A stretch of DNA of 64,000 nucleotides. Source: Euonymus europaeus. Lineage: Eukaryota > Streptophyta > Magnoliopsida > Celastrales > Celastraceae. Shown in pieces: positions 10,656-22,515 of the stretch. The stretch's first letter is position 1. Each line of letters begins with the position of its first letter. The stretch spans positions 8,097,544 through 8,161,543 of the forward strand of contig OY756968.1 in the NCBI GenBank assembly GCA_963580455.1, written 5' to 3'. Under the pieces are notes generated by a model. The model worked only from the letters and a program-made list of their open reading frames with translations, had not been told where the DNA came from and made no database searches. The position numbers and the translations under genes were made by a program.

Positions 10656-12753
10656 TATAACCAATCTCAAACACATATCAAAGCCTCTGCGGTTTTTGGA
10701 TGAAACCTACTACGGTGAGGACATAAAATCCTCCCACTAGCACTAAAGGTGAATTCCGAAGCAACGGTTGTCACAGGAATAGACAACACATCTTTCGCAA
10801 TATCATGCAAAGTGGGATACTTGATCCCATTTGTCTTCCACCAACACAAGATATCAAAATCATGTGTATTCCTAGGCAAGAGAGATTCTTCTAAATAGTG
10901 ATCCTACTCCGACTTCTAATGTTCAATAATAAGAGTAAGAGTCCATGAACATTTCAAACTTGGTAGCATAACTATCCCGCTTAGGAAGTGGAGGCCTTGA
11001 ACTTGAAGAAGAATGTGAACCTTGACTTTGACTAACTCCTTGAGATTGTTTAACTCTCTTTTGATACTCTTGAACCAAATCATACAACATTTGCTTTGTT
11101 TTTTCAATCTCCGAAGAAGATGTCTCACCATAAACAAGTGGATAATAGAATTCAATAATCTTCATCTTGAACCTAGGATCTAAAATGCTTCCACTTGCCA
11201 ACAAATAGTTCATGATATCCCAATATTTGTCAAATTTCACCTTCATTTTCGATGCCATAATTTTGATATCAATATCATCGAACACAATCCATTCATCAAT
11301 TGCCAATTTAATTTGAAAAATATGAGAGAAGAAAATGTTTATTGTGGGATAAAAAGTTCCTGAAAACAGCTCCGCAGCATCAAAAGACATCTTTAATTTA
11401 GAACAAATTTTACTCACCTTTGACCACTCTTCTTCGGTCAGGACCTTTTTATACAAAGCTTCACGTTGTTTCAAACGAGAAAACACATCTTTATAAATTA
11501 ATGTAGTGCTAAGCATTAAGTAGGTAGAGTTCCACCGAGTTTTGCAATCAAGTACCAATTTTTTAGTGCTTGAAACTTTCAATTGACTTGCAGCCTCAAC
11601 AAACTTTTCATCTCTTTTGGGTGTTGCTGTCCAAAATGACACACTATATCGAATTTTTTCAATGCAATCATGAATCAAATCCAATCCATCCCTCACAATC
11701 AAGTTCAAAATATGTGCACAACACCTCATGTGAAATAATTTTCCTTCTAAGATAAGTGAACTAGGAGGAATCTTCTCTAAAATGACTTCAATCGTAGCAT
11801 CATTAGTAGTGCAATTGTCAACAATCAAAGTAGATACCTTACGGTCTAAATACCAATCCAACAAGCAATCAATGAGAGCATTTGCAAGCACCTCAGCAGT
11901 ATGTGGACAAGGCACATATATAAATCTACAAAAAATAGAAATTATAATAGTTAATAATTGATTTAAAGTTACCAATGATAAATATATGTCTAATGAAAAT
12001 TACCTCACAAGAAGACTTTGCAATTTCCATGAAGAATCAATGAAGTGTGACCATGAATCCTCTTCTTTGATTGCTTGACGTCCACATATCGGTTGTCAAT
12101 GCAATTTGGCTTGCATTTGATTCCAATAATTTTATTGTTTTATTCCTTTCATACTCAAAAATCCTAAGGACAACATTATTGATTATGTTCTGTGAAACCA
12201 CTCTAAATAGTGGTCGTAAAGCATGAGAGTACCTTCGAAAGCCCAAATGTTCAACCATCCTCAATGGGTACTCATGCAACACAATCATTTTAGCAAGCTC
12301 TTTTGTTGCTTGATCTTGATCAAAAGTGTAAGTACCAAGCTTTATTGACCCATCATTAGATGTTGTAGGATTCAATAAAGACTGTTTTATGGTCTTTTGT
12401 TTCTTGTACAAACATATTTTCATGTGGTCAAGTAAATGCTTAGTTCCATTCTTACTTTCCCCACCCAAGACCTTCTTACAATCAGGGCAAACAACCTTAC
12501 GTTTTCCATCAATGTACTTTTCCTCAAAATGATCCCATGTCGGAGATTTACGTTTTTTTTTGTTCATATAATTGACCTCTACATTTTCATCCATAGAAGT
12601 CCGATTTGAGTTTGAAATTACCTCATTCGCAACTCCTACATTTCGATTTGTTTGTAGAGGAACACTTTCACCACCGGTTGGAACACTTTCCACAATTGGA
12701 ACACTTCCTACACTTGGAACACTTTCAACCTCTTTATCTATATTGTCCATCAC
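10656..12753 (-). pseudogene. hAT transposase pseudogene (BED finger, hATC domain)
   Basis: Cut-and-paste transposase acting on hAT terminal repeats. The first exon (12753 to about 12037) carries a BED zinc finger: W-DHFEEKY, then CPDC, then H...H-MKIC, near residues 75-115. The catalytic-domain start TTDMWTS follows near its end. A one-base loss near 12040 shifts the frame before HFIDSSWKLQ. An intron at 11926-12003 follows (GT donor, AG acceptor). The second long block (11925 to about 10923) holds the RNase-H-like core with C-AH-LNLIV and TRWNSTY. The C-terminal hATC dimerisation domain (about 10880-10660) shows FDILCWWK and VASEFTFSASGR. Stops interrupt it: a TGA after SYSYY, a TAG in SE-stop-DHYLEESLL, and a CGA-type TGA after ALICV. 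It was probably once autonomous and is now inactive. Confidence 0.9.
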
Positions 12754-14189
12754 AAATCTGAAATTATAAATAGAACACTAGGATTAGGAAAAAGACAACA
12801 TTAAGCAAACACTATTACACTGATGATTGAATTTTTGTATTCTTTTCTTTAATTATCTTTGATTCATTTCTTTATCTTGTCTGCATCAAAAGGGTTATCA
12901 ATAATAAAGGGGACATCTATACCATGGACCATCACAAATTCAGATCACAAACATCATCTAAATTATCTGCGAAGGAAAAAAAAACCAACCCAAGAAAGCA
13001 ACCTCAAGCCCAAGATCTTTCAGTTTCAATATCAAACTCGTTAAAATTATAATTAGCCAACTACAGTGGAGAGAAGGATAACAAAATCATGTGAATTTTG
13101 AACAATATTTTCTATATATTACATAGAAAGGAATCTGTTGCAACACTGAAAGGAAAATTGAAGACATTCAAGGGGAATTCTTGTGGTCTTCTGAAATAAA
13201 AGAATCACCAATCACCATTGACAAGTGATTTCAACAAAATACACAAGTTTATCGTAATTTATTTTTGTGACTTAATTTACTAAAAAAAATTTGCAACTAC
13301 CCCCATTCAGCATCCAATTTCACTTGAACAAATTTTCATCTTTTATTTGTAGATCACACAGATATTAAACATAAAGTCTTGCAGAGCTAACAAACCTAGA
13401 GCATCCACCGAAGAATTACAAGCCACAAAAAGAAGATTCGGGCAGAGGCGCTTCGCAGGACGATGGGAGTGACAGATAAGTGAGTCGTCGGAGATTGAGA
13501 ATGCAGAGGCGACTCGAGTGTCAGAGAAAGAACCAGATATTGTAGAGGCAACTCGCGGAGTTGTAGGAGACGAAAGAGATAAGAGTGAGTTGCCAGATAT
13601 CGTAGAATGCATAGGCGGGCAAGCGGCTGACGGACTGAGCGACGTGCGACCTGATACTTTACTAACTTTAGCTTTCTAGGGTTTACTACTTTACTGTCAA
13701 ATTAGAACTAGCATTTAGAAAATAAAAAAATTTAGATAAAATAAAATGCTCTAGGCGTGAGAGACAAAGAGACTGAGAGTTACTTAATCACTAAACAGTC
13801 AAAGTGAAAACAAAGTAATAGATATTAACAATAAAGTAATAGATATTAGCAATTTAATATTTACTATTTGAGAAAATAATTTTTTTAAGATATCATTATA
13901 ATGAATTATGATTATATCAATGACCCATATTAAATACCCTAAAATATGATGAATTTATCCAACATTTATATTTTTTATTCCTAATTCCATGGATTCAAGA
14001 TATCATTATACCAATTACCTAGATTTATCTAATGACTTAAAATGAATGGTTATTGTTAATGACTTAATGACTTATGACAAATTGATTATTTGACTATATG
14101 TTTTGTTTTCTTAGATTTAAGAACGTGCGTCATGAGACCATGTATCATGTATGGCTATATTAGTATATTATATATATCATGTATCTTGT

Positions 14190-14295
14190 TTCATAGCCCT
14201 AAACTTAAAACGGGTAAACCCTAAATCTTTTACCTTCTAACCTTCCTAGAGGATCTAAACCCTACTCCCTAAACTATATATCAATATACACACAC

Positions 14296-14333
<38 letters not shown>

Positions 14334-14425
14334 TATATTTATATATGTTTCATAGCCCTAAATGTAAAATTGGTAAACCCGAAACCTTCTTAGAGGACCT
14401 AAACCCTAGTCCCTAAACTACTTAT
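14190..14425. repeat. Duplicated CTAAACCCTA-rich block with TA microsatellite
   Basis: A ~75-bp phrase (CATAGCCCTAAA ... GAGGAYCTAAACCCTA ... CCCTAAACTA) occurs at about 14192-14272 and again at 14350-14425. Between them lies a TA dinucleotide run at about 14297-14331. The AAACCCTA words resemble plant telomere motifs but are not in tandem. Confidence 0.7.
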
Positions 14426-15151
14426 GTATTAGATAGCCATATTAATATATTATTACACATACAACTATAAATCTATAATACATTAATACTATAATATATG
14501 TCTATATTATATACTATAATATATGTCTATATTAATAAACACAACTATATATATATGTATGTATACTATATTAATATACTATATATTCATACTACACATT
14601 ACTCATTACACAACTACAACTAACACACAAGTACAATAGATGATAGTACATATTACTAATCAGTAATTACACATATAACTATAATAAATAGTATGATACT
14701 ATTGACTATTGTATATGTATATGACTATCTATTATATAACCATTAATGATTAAACCATTACTACTACTACACAACTTTTATATAAATATCTTAAATATGT
14801 TAACAATTAATATATTAAATAAATAAATATATTTATATATATTGATGTATTTATATGTTTATAAGTTTATTTGTATAAATATATATTCTAAAATATTTTA
14901 TATAATATATATTATTTTCGAGTCGGATTCGGGGCCGGGTATGACTTTACCATACCCAACCGGGCCCTGAAAAGTGAGGCCCGAACACGAAAATTCGGAT
15001 CCCACCCGGAATTTTCGGGTCGGGTCCCCACGAAAAAAAGAACAAAGAGAGAAGGAGAGACGCCGGAAATTGAAAGAAGAAGGATCGGTGCCAGCTAGGG
15101 TTCAAGAAGGTCCATACCACGGAGTGATTCGAGGCTTTAAATGAAGAAAAT

Positions 15152-15507
15152 TGTCACAATCCCTCTTAATGCGGTGCGGTTTTACTTATGGTCCACTTTT
15201 TGTGTTATCCGTTAGATGGACTTGTCCTTTGGACGGTAAAGATTTGCTAGTGTTGTCTTATATTGTATTGTGTGGTAATTTTTAGGGTTGTTGTTGAATC
15301 TTGTAATCGTTGTTCATTGGAGAGCCGCCACTCTCGAAATTGGCCTTATCTTCTTTTGTCTTTACCTTGGTCCTAATAGAAGAACTCTCCCTGTAATCTT
15401 GTCTTGTTCCATATATATAAAGATATCTATCAATTGTTGGCTTATTATCTTCCTGTGTGTCTGTGTGCTACTTGGTGATTACTTTTGTTACACTTGGGTG
15501 TGTAACA
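15152..15507 (+). mobile_element. Ty3/gypsy 5' LTR (356 bp)
   Basis: The sequence starts TGTCACAATCCC and ends GGGTGTGTAACA, giving the TG...CA form of an LTR, and it is followed by a tRNA-Met-type primer-binding site. A possible promoter/poly-A stretch (TATATATAAAG) lies near 15412. No matching 3' LTR was seen, because the element is cut off near 18430. Confidence 0.8.
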
Positions 15508-15509
15508 AA

Positions 15510-15521
15510 TTGGTATCAGAG
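15510..15521 (+). other. Primer-binding site, initiator tRNA-Met type
   Basis: TTGGTATCAGAG lies two bases after the LTR end. TGGTATCAGAG is the standard PBS complementary to plant initiator tRNA-Met. Confidence 0.9.
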
Positions 15522-15535
15522 GGACCCTATCTCTC

Positions 15536-16640
15536 ATGGTGAAAACCCGAGCTATGGGTGACACCGATTCTTCTCCTGCCCTGGTGGAAGCCCTTGCTGC
15601 CCTCACTGCTCGTTTTGACTCCCAATTTCAGACTCTAACTGCTCGTCTGGACAGTCTTGCCCAAGTCCCACCTCCCCAACCCGATCCTTCTCCGGCGGCA
15701 GCTCCCGTTCTTGAGTGTGGGAGGGATTATCTTGCTAAGCCAGGGGCTTGGCAGAACCGCAATCCGCGGTTGGATTTTCCAAAAAAAATCGGCGATGATC
15801 CGGTGGCTTGGTTACAACGCGCAAACCAGTATTTCTCTAATTATCAAACACCCACAACCCAGTATGTTCTTATTGCTTCTTATCATTTGGAAGGTCATGC
15901 AGCGGTTTGGTACCGTGAATTTCAGAATACCGCCCCACATGCTCCTTGGCCTGACTTTATTGCGGCCTTACAGACCAGGTTTGGTCCTGGACTTTTCGAG
16001 GACCCTATGGAGTAGCTCATGCGACTGCGACAAATCGGAACAGTGGAAGAATATAGGGTGCGATTTGAAGATCTTGTGGTTCGTATCCAAGGCCTGACAG
16101 CTGCCCATAAGTTGAGTTGTTTCTTGGGTGGCCTCAAGGAGGAGATCCCTTTGCCCGTGAAGATGTTGATGCCTCAAACTATTTTGACGGCCCAAGCACT
16201 TGCCACAATGCAGGAAGACACACTCATCCCTACCCGACGACAATCCCGTCACCCCTACCTGTGAACCACACCACACCACCAGTAAAATGAGCCTACCCCT
16301 ACCCTGACTCCACAATTCTCCCCACCGGCCCTTCCTGCCCCACCAAACATACTATCCTTACCTTATCCTGGCTATGGTATGAGTCCTACCACCACCTTGG
16401 CTAGTACGTCGCCCACTGTTCAGCCAGTTGTCCTGCCACCCCAGAAGTCACCTTTCAATTCTAGAGGTCCTCAAGTCCATCGCATTACTGATCAGCAAAT
16501 GCAAGAGAAGAAGCACAAAGGGTTGTGTTACAGTTGTGATGCTAAATGGTTTCCTGGCCACCAATGCCTGAACCCAAAGTTATTTTATCTTGAAGTCCAA
16601 GATGAGTCATGTTCCTCTGAAGGAAGTGTCTTGTAGTCGC
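15536..16640 (+). pseudogene. Ty3/gypsy gag with zinc knuckle, degenerate
   Basis: The capsid/nucleocapsid gene starts at MVKTRAMGDTDSS, 15 bases after the PBS. A coiled-coil-like segment (LAALTARFDSQFQTLTARLD) comes first. The retrotransposon gag domain follows, with W-LQRANQYF, YHLEGHAAVWYREF and then, after an in-frame TAG at 16013, LMRLRQIGTVEEYRVRFE. A second break lies near 16262. The zinc knuckle lies around 16525-16566, with C-YS-C, a GH and a final C, in a spacing common to chromovirus-type plant elements. The nucleocapsid portion ends with a TAG near 16634. Confidence 0.85.
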
Positions 16641-16660
16641 CCCTGGCTTTAAGTGAAACA

Positions 16661-18345
16661 TTGGAGGACAGTCCTTTTAGTCCAGAAATGTTAGCTGGGT
16701 CATCTTCTTTGCCAACTCCAGAAATATCTTTACATGCTTTAACGGGATCTCTAGCTCTTCGCACCATGCGAGTGATTGGGAGGCTTGGGCGTCGTCAGTT
16801 TGTAGTATTGATTGATACTGGGTCTAGTCATAACTTTATTGACCCAGTGGTGGCTCGTGAGTCTCAGTTGTGGTGTAATAGTTATGGTGTACTTCCCATT
16901 AAATTGGCAAAAACTTCATTTTTGTGCTGATTTTTTGGTATTATCATTGGGCGGTTGCGACATGATTATGGGAATGCAGTGGCTCTGGGACATTGATACC
17001 TTGCACTGGAATTTTCGAGAGCTCATTATGGAATTTATGCATGAAGGTCACCATTGTAGACTTGTGGGTCTACAACCAGCTTCTCCAATTCTCAATTCTT
17101 CGACGGGCTCGGATCCCTTCCAAGGGTTGGATAGGCATGGGATGCTAGTGCAGTATCTTGAAGCCACACCACCTCCACTTCCACAGCCTCAGGACCCCGA
17201 AATGACTTCATTATTGGCTACTTATGCTGCTGTTTTTGAGGAACCAGAAGGTTTACCTCCCAGCAGAACACATGACCACCGTATTCTCTTACAGGAGGGT
17301 ACCCCACCAGTCAGTGTGCGGAAATAGAAAAGAAATACATGGCGCTGTCATATTTTCGAAGCTGGATTTACGCTCGAGGTACCACCAAATCCGGGTCGTC
17401 GAAGAGGATATACCAAAAACTACCTTTCAGACACATGAAGGCCATTATGAATTCCTCGTAATGCCATTTGGGCTCACTAATGCCCTTTCCACATTTCAAA
17501 GTTTGATGAATACTATCTTCAAGGCTTTCCTTCGGAAGTTTGTTCTTGTATTTTTTGACGACATCCTCGTGTATAGTCGATCAAAACAAGAGCATTTAAT
17601 TCACCTTTTGCAAGTCTTGAAATTATTACAGTGCCACCAGCTGTTTGCTAAGATCACTAAGTGTAGCTTTGGTGTTCCAGAGGTAAGCTACTTGGGCCAT
17701 ATCATTGATAATCATGGTGTTCGCACTGACGCTGCCAAGACAGAGGCTATGGACAAGTGGCCAGTTCCTCTTTCAGTTAAAGCTTTGCGCGGGTTCCTCG
17801 GATTAACCGGTTATTATCAAAAATTCATCAAGAACTATGGCACCATTGTTGCCCCCTTGTATCAGCTGCTTATGAAGGATGCTTTCGAATGGAATGACTC
17901 AGCAGAGGCCACGTTCTTAACCCTCAAGAAGGCCGTTGTCACAGCTCCAGTGTTGGAACTCCCAAACTTTACTCAGCATTTTATTATTGAGTGTGACGCA
18001 TCTGGCAGTGGCGTGGGAGCAGTGTTACTGCAGAACAACAAACCTATATCATATTTCAGCGCAACTTTAAAAGGGAGAGCCTTGAATTTGTCCACCTATG
18101 AGAAAGAACTGTTCGCGTTAGTGTATTCCATAAAAGGTGGCGAGCCTATCTATTGGGGCATACATTCACTGTGAGAACTGACCACTATAGCTTGAAGTTC
18201 CATATGGAGCAGCAAATTGATACTCCTTCCCAACAAAAATGGCTTAGCAAGTTATTCGGCTATGATTTCTCGGTTGAATACAAGCAGGGCAAGGAAAATA
18301 TTGTGGCGGATGCTCTCTCTCGCCAACAGGAGGATCCAAACCGAG
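16661..18345 (+). pseudogene. Ty3/gypsy pol: protease, RT, RNase H; no integrase
   Basis: The aspartic protease is marked by LIDTGSSHNFID near 16808, after which the frame shifts. Between PVSVRK (about 17327) and HGAVIFSKLDLRS (about 17340) roughly 70 residues of reverse-transcriptase fingers are missing, so there is an internal deletion. The palm remains, with MPFGLTNA and the catalytic FFDDILVYS. RNase H follows (IIECDASGSGVGAVLLQ, STYEKELFALV), shifts frame near 18150, and resumes as HTFTVRTDHYSLKF to VADALSRQ. Coding ends near DPWVHKFL at about 18440, where family members continue into integrase. What follows is unrelated G-rich DNA, so integrase and the 3' LTR are missing. Confidence 0.9.
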
Positions 18346-18440
18346 CCGGACACCTTTGTGCCATTACTATTCCTACTTTGAATTTGTGTGCTGACATCAA
18401 ACTCTCTTATGCAGGTGACCCTTGGGTTCACAAATTTCTG

Positions 18441-19899
18441 GGAGGAATTCCTTTCTTGGGGGAGCCGGTTTTTTTTTGGGGGGGTGGGGCGGGGAGCGCG
18501 CGCGGGCGGGGGTGGGGTGGGGTTTCTTTGCTTTTGGTTCTCTTCTGGGATCTTTTCTTGGGGTGGAATTCTTTCTTCTTCCTGTCGATTTTTTTGGGTG
18601 GGATTGGATTTTTGGGGAAGAAATGAGGGAGAGAATTTCAGAGGGGAAATTGGTTTGGATTTTATGGGGAATTTTTGGGAAGTTCTTTCTTTTCTTTCTA
18701 TCGAAATTTTGGGGAATTTCATTCTTCTTGCTTGCTTTTTTTCTGGGGCTAAAGAAATTCTCTGTGTCACTGGAAGTTGGCGTGGTAGTTCTCTGTTTTG
18801 ATTGCTAGTACTCTGTTGAAACTCCTGCTTCTCCAAAAAGACTCGCACTCACCCTCTCATATCAGTCCCCTCGCATCTTATGTACCGTGGCATACCTGGT
18901 AGCCCAAAATATTTCTCTGCAATCTCCTTCCCCCTGTTCCGACTCCAACCTTTGAGTTTTTTTCATTGTTTTTCTTCAAATACCCGGGTACCTCAAATAC
19001 TTTGGTTACTGGAAGGTAGAGCTCAGTTGTGGACTAAATTTTGCTTAAATTTTGACATTATTAATCATGGGTTCTCTATGGCGATTTTGCTGCCAATGTA
19101 TTGAGTTGTGAATATACATGAGTATATATAGATGCTGGTCACTGGGTTTGTTTTTGATTGCTGTAATGTGCATAATATTGAATCTGTTTAGTAACTTGTA
19201 AATCTTGCTTGAATATGCTCTGTTTTGCTATATGAATACTTGATTTTTTTGTTTTGGGTGCAAGGAATTTCTTTTGGTATTTCTTTACTTAATGATTGCT
19301 GGTGCGTTCTTTGGTCTTTGTAGTTCAATTGTATGCTGGAATTTGAAGATGATAATGCTTTGTTTAGGTACTTGTTTAGGTTGGCTAAGGTCTATGATTT
19401 TTGGGGGAAGCGTGTAATTGATTCTATTCTTGAAATCCATGATACAATTTGATAAATCATTGCCTGATGTCAAGTAAATTATAAGCTGAGTACTGCTGGC
19501 TTCATCTTTTTTATTTGAATCCAGGCTTGTCTGTTGACTTGATTTTGATTACAAAACAATGCACGATCATGATCTTTGCTTCGTCCCTGAATGTTGATGC
19601 ATCTTTATTATCTTGGGATCACTGGTTTAGTTATTTGATACGAGTTATTGTGGCGTGAATCTAATGTATTATGTGGCTTTGATTATGATGTTGTGAGAAT
19701 TATTTGGATACTTTTTCGATAAAGATTCACGCTTCCCTGCCTCCAAGGTCCACTGTTTCTTTTTTTTTAAAATGACCGTAGTTTATTTTGTTCTATCCAA
19801 GTTCTCAATGTTTGTCAAAGATGAAACTAAGGTTTTGGAATTATCAGAGAGGTTCATTGGTCATGTTGTGTATGATGGGTTGTTGGTTTGTTTAAGTGT
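18441..19899. other. G/T-rich block and non-coding DNA of unknown origin
   Basis: Immediately after the broken gypsy pol the base composition changes. Positions 18455-18530 are almost pure G with a few T and C, and the next 250 bp are T- and G-rich. The rest to about 19900 looks like intron or UTR DNA, with no recognised coding sequence. The sharp change marks a junction, perhaps a captured gene leader or an aberrant repair product. The long minus-strand frame across 18252-18848 is only antisense to RNase H and the G-rich block. Confidence 0.5.
18476..18523 (+). other. Potential G-quadruplex tract
   Basis: At least six runs of three or more G occur within about 48 bp (G7, G4, G4, G3, G5, G4, G4), separated by one to nine bases, with CGCGCGCG between two of them. 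This satisfies the usual G4 motif rule several times over. Confidence 0.8.
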
Positions 19900-20413
19900 A
19901 AGTATTGGGCCATAGGGTTAGATTTCCAAATGAATATTAATTTGAATGATCATTGGACCAAAAAATAAGTTCCATAAGTTTTGGGCTTTGTGATTTATGT
20001 GTTTGGGTTGTGGTTTAAATATTTAAATTAAATTTGAGTAGCGGGTTTAATGGTAATTGGGCCAAGATTATATATAACATTTGAGTTTTGATTGAAAATT
20101 GTTTTGATGTTTATTGGGTCCGAAAATCATTGCATGATAAGACAATTGTATTGAAAGATGTGTAGAATGATAGAAAAAAGTGAAAAATGGTACAAAAATA
20201 TGAGAGAGATGTTGTTGAAACTTAATATTTGGAGTGTTGGTGAATGAAAAGTGAAAAAATGGTATTGAAATATGTGTTTTGTTGATATGATTGTATTGAA
20301 ATATGTGTTTTGCTGATGTGGATAAGTAAGTGAGACCCAATTATGTGTAATATAGGTGGGACCCAATAGGAGAATTTGGAGTGCCTGAAATTGTTGGTGC
20401 ATTGGACTTGCTC
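19900..20413 (-). mobile_element. Non-autonomous element related to the 6.4-kb element
   Basis: Read on the minus strand, it begins TTAGAGCAAGTCCAATGCACC, then GGGTCCCACCT, CACATCAGCAAAACACATAT, repeated TTTCAATAC, and GGCCCAATTACCATTAA. These match phrases in the 6.41-8.26-kb element on the plus strand, but the 274-bp array is absent. No protein is encoded. The GAGCAAGTCCAATGCA start is of a kind seen at the ends of plant MITEs. The left boundary is uncertain. Confidence 0.5.
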
Positions 20414-20799
20414 TAACATGTTTGATTAGGGGATTTACGATAATCCAATATCGTATAATCCACAAAGCTCGTTTCCCAACATTTTATTTTTATTTTATTT
20501 TCATTTTTACTTATTTTATTTTTATTTTATTCATTAGTTTATTCTCATTTTTTTTATTATCTTTTTCTTATTTTCGTTTTTTTTTTATCTTTATTCATTA
20601 TTATTATTTTATTAGGGAAAATTAGGCTTAGGTCCAAATTTACTAACTTTTAAGAGTAAAAGGACAGCTGAATTTTTTTTGTTAGTTAAGGTCCAACTGA
20701 TTTTTTAATTTATTGAATTAAGGACAAAACTTGAAATTGCAGATTTGTCATTGTTATTTCAATTAAATATAATTGAAAATTTATTTTTCTCGCTGCGGA

Positions 20800-21210
20800 T
20801 GCTTCCGACTTTGGATTGAGGAGAGGCCAGTGGCGTTGGAATCGTGAGGTCGAGACGAATCCAACTCCATTGGCCTTGCCAAGATTAGACATCGAAAACT
20901 GTCGATTCGAGGCAAAATGTTCATAACACATTTGGCCTCAATCCGATCGTTTCTCGTGTCAGATCGAGGTGAGATTAGTGGCCTTAGAATCGTTTGGCCG
21001 AGACAAATCCAACGCCACTAGACTTGTCAAGATCCGACATTGGAAACTTCCAAATCAAGGCAAAATATTCGGCACCAATCAGAACGTGTTTTACCTCGAT
21101 CTGGTCGTTTCTGGAAACGGATCGAGACGGGACCAATGACTTTGAATTCATCTTGGTCAGACAATTCCAACGTCACTGGTCTCGCCTCAATCCATCATCG
21201 GAAAGTGATT
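20800..21210. repeat. ~150-bp palindromic modules (left set)
   Basis: Three direct copies start near 20813, 20963 and 21118 with GAT(C/T)GAG(G/A). Each has a GTGGCGTTGGAATCGT-like arm and then a partly complementary ACGAATCCAACGCCA-like arm, so each module can fold. Two further modules lie at about 22700 and 22846, near the other end of the element. Confidence 0.6.
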
Positions 21211-21794
21211 ATCTGGTCAAAAAATGTTTTCGAAGGTTCTACAGAGAAAACGTATTTTCTACAGAGAAAAATAACACTGTACATTTTATGATGATATTAT
21301 TAGCACATTATGTAGGTCTTGCTTCAAGTGCTTCCAATGGTAAGAATTTGTTGGATTCAGTGAATCTGAACTTTCTAGTTCATCACTTGGGACATAGGTT
21401 TTTAAAAGCGAATCTGAGTTTTGATTTGTCGAATAGAGAAAAATAGTTCTATAGGAAAAAATAGTTCTAACGAATTTTAAAAGTTTGAACCCCGGTGTTT
21501 AGGGTATCCGAGCCCGTTAGGGTCTAGTAGTTAGGACCCTAGGGTTTAACACTTGTGACATTTAATATTTTAGTAGTGAATCCGTTCCTTGAGTCCATTA
21601 GGGTTTAACGAATCCGAGCCTTGAGTTTTATCACTTGGGACATAAAGGTTTAGTAGTGAATCTGTGCTTTCGGTTTGTCGAATAGAGAAAAAAATTATAT
21701 AGAAAAAAGAATTGTACAGAGAAATCAAGGTTCTACAGAGAAATATAGGTTATAAAGAGAACAAGAGTTATGCACTAACAGTAGAATGAAAAAT

Positions 21795-22515
21795 GTGATT
21801 TCATATTTTTTGGCCTAACTTTTATGTCGGAGCCTTGGGTTCATCACTTGGGACATAAAATTTTATTATTGAATCCGAGCTTTGGGTCTATTGTATAGAG
21901 AAAAAAGATATTTTACGAAGAGAAAGTGATTCTAAAGATAAATAAAGGTTCTACAAAGAAATATAAGTTCTACAGAGAAAAAGAGTTCTACAGAGAAATA
22001 AATGTTCTACAGAGAAATATAAGTTATAAAGAGAAAAGGAGTTATGCACCAGCAGTAGAAAGAAAATTGTGATTTCATATTTTTTGGCCTAACTTTTATG
22101 TCTGAACCTTGGGACATATGATTTTAGTATTGAATCCGAGTTTTGGGTCTATTGTATAGAGAAAAAGTGATTCTAAAGATAAATAAAGATTCTACAGAGA
22201 AATATATGTTCTATAAAGAAAAAGAGTTCTACAGAGAAATAAAGATTTTACAGAAAAATATAGGTTATAAAAAGAGAAAAAGTTATGCACTAACAGTAGA
22301 ACGAAAACTATGATTTCATATTTTTTGGCTGGACTTTTATGTCTTAATTTTGGGACATAGGATTTTAGTATTGAATACGAGCTTTGGGTATATTGTATAG
22401 AGAAAAATATGTTTTACAGAGAAAAAGTGATTCTAAAGATAAATAAAGGATCTACAGAGAAATATAGGTTATACAGAGAAAAAGAGTTTTAAAACTATGA
22501 TTTCATATTTTTTAG
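21795..22515. repeat. Tandem repeats inside the 2.47-kb element
   Basis: TGATTTCATATTTTTT recurs at about 21795, 22070, 22311 and 22498 (spacings 275, 241 and 187). Between the copies are repeated GTTCTACAGAGAAA words and a block like GGGACATA...TTTTAGTATTGAATCCGAG. Spacings change because runs of the CTACAGAGAAA sub-repeat differ in number. Confidence 0.75.

Larger units (their letters stand above)
9683..15045 (-). mobile_element. hAT-superfamily transposon, decayed
   Basis: The left end begins TAGGGTAGGCAACAGGGCG and is followed by a C/G-rich subterminal region, which is common in plant hAT elements. A transposase pseudogene lies inside on the minus strand. The right side carries a matching GC-rich subterminal region at 14920-15030 (GGGTCGGGTCCCC), but the expected terminal GTTGCC...CCTA is absent, so that terminus is eroded or deleted. 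The interior from 12800 to 14900 is AT-rich and has no recognised gene. It holds a TA microsatellite and a duplicated block. Confidence 0.7.

Noticed and set aside
14190..14425. Interstitial telomere repeat
   Set aside because: CCCTAAA words are scattered, not in tandem; it is a simple duplicated block.
18252..18848. 198-codon minus-strand frame
   Set aside because: Antisense to gypsy RNase H and to a G-rich tract; Pro/Lys-rich composition is a by-product.
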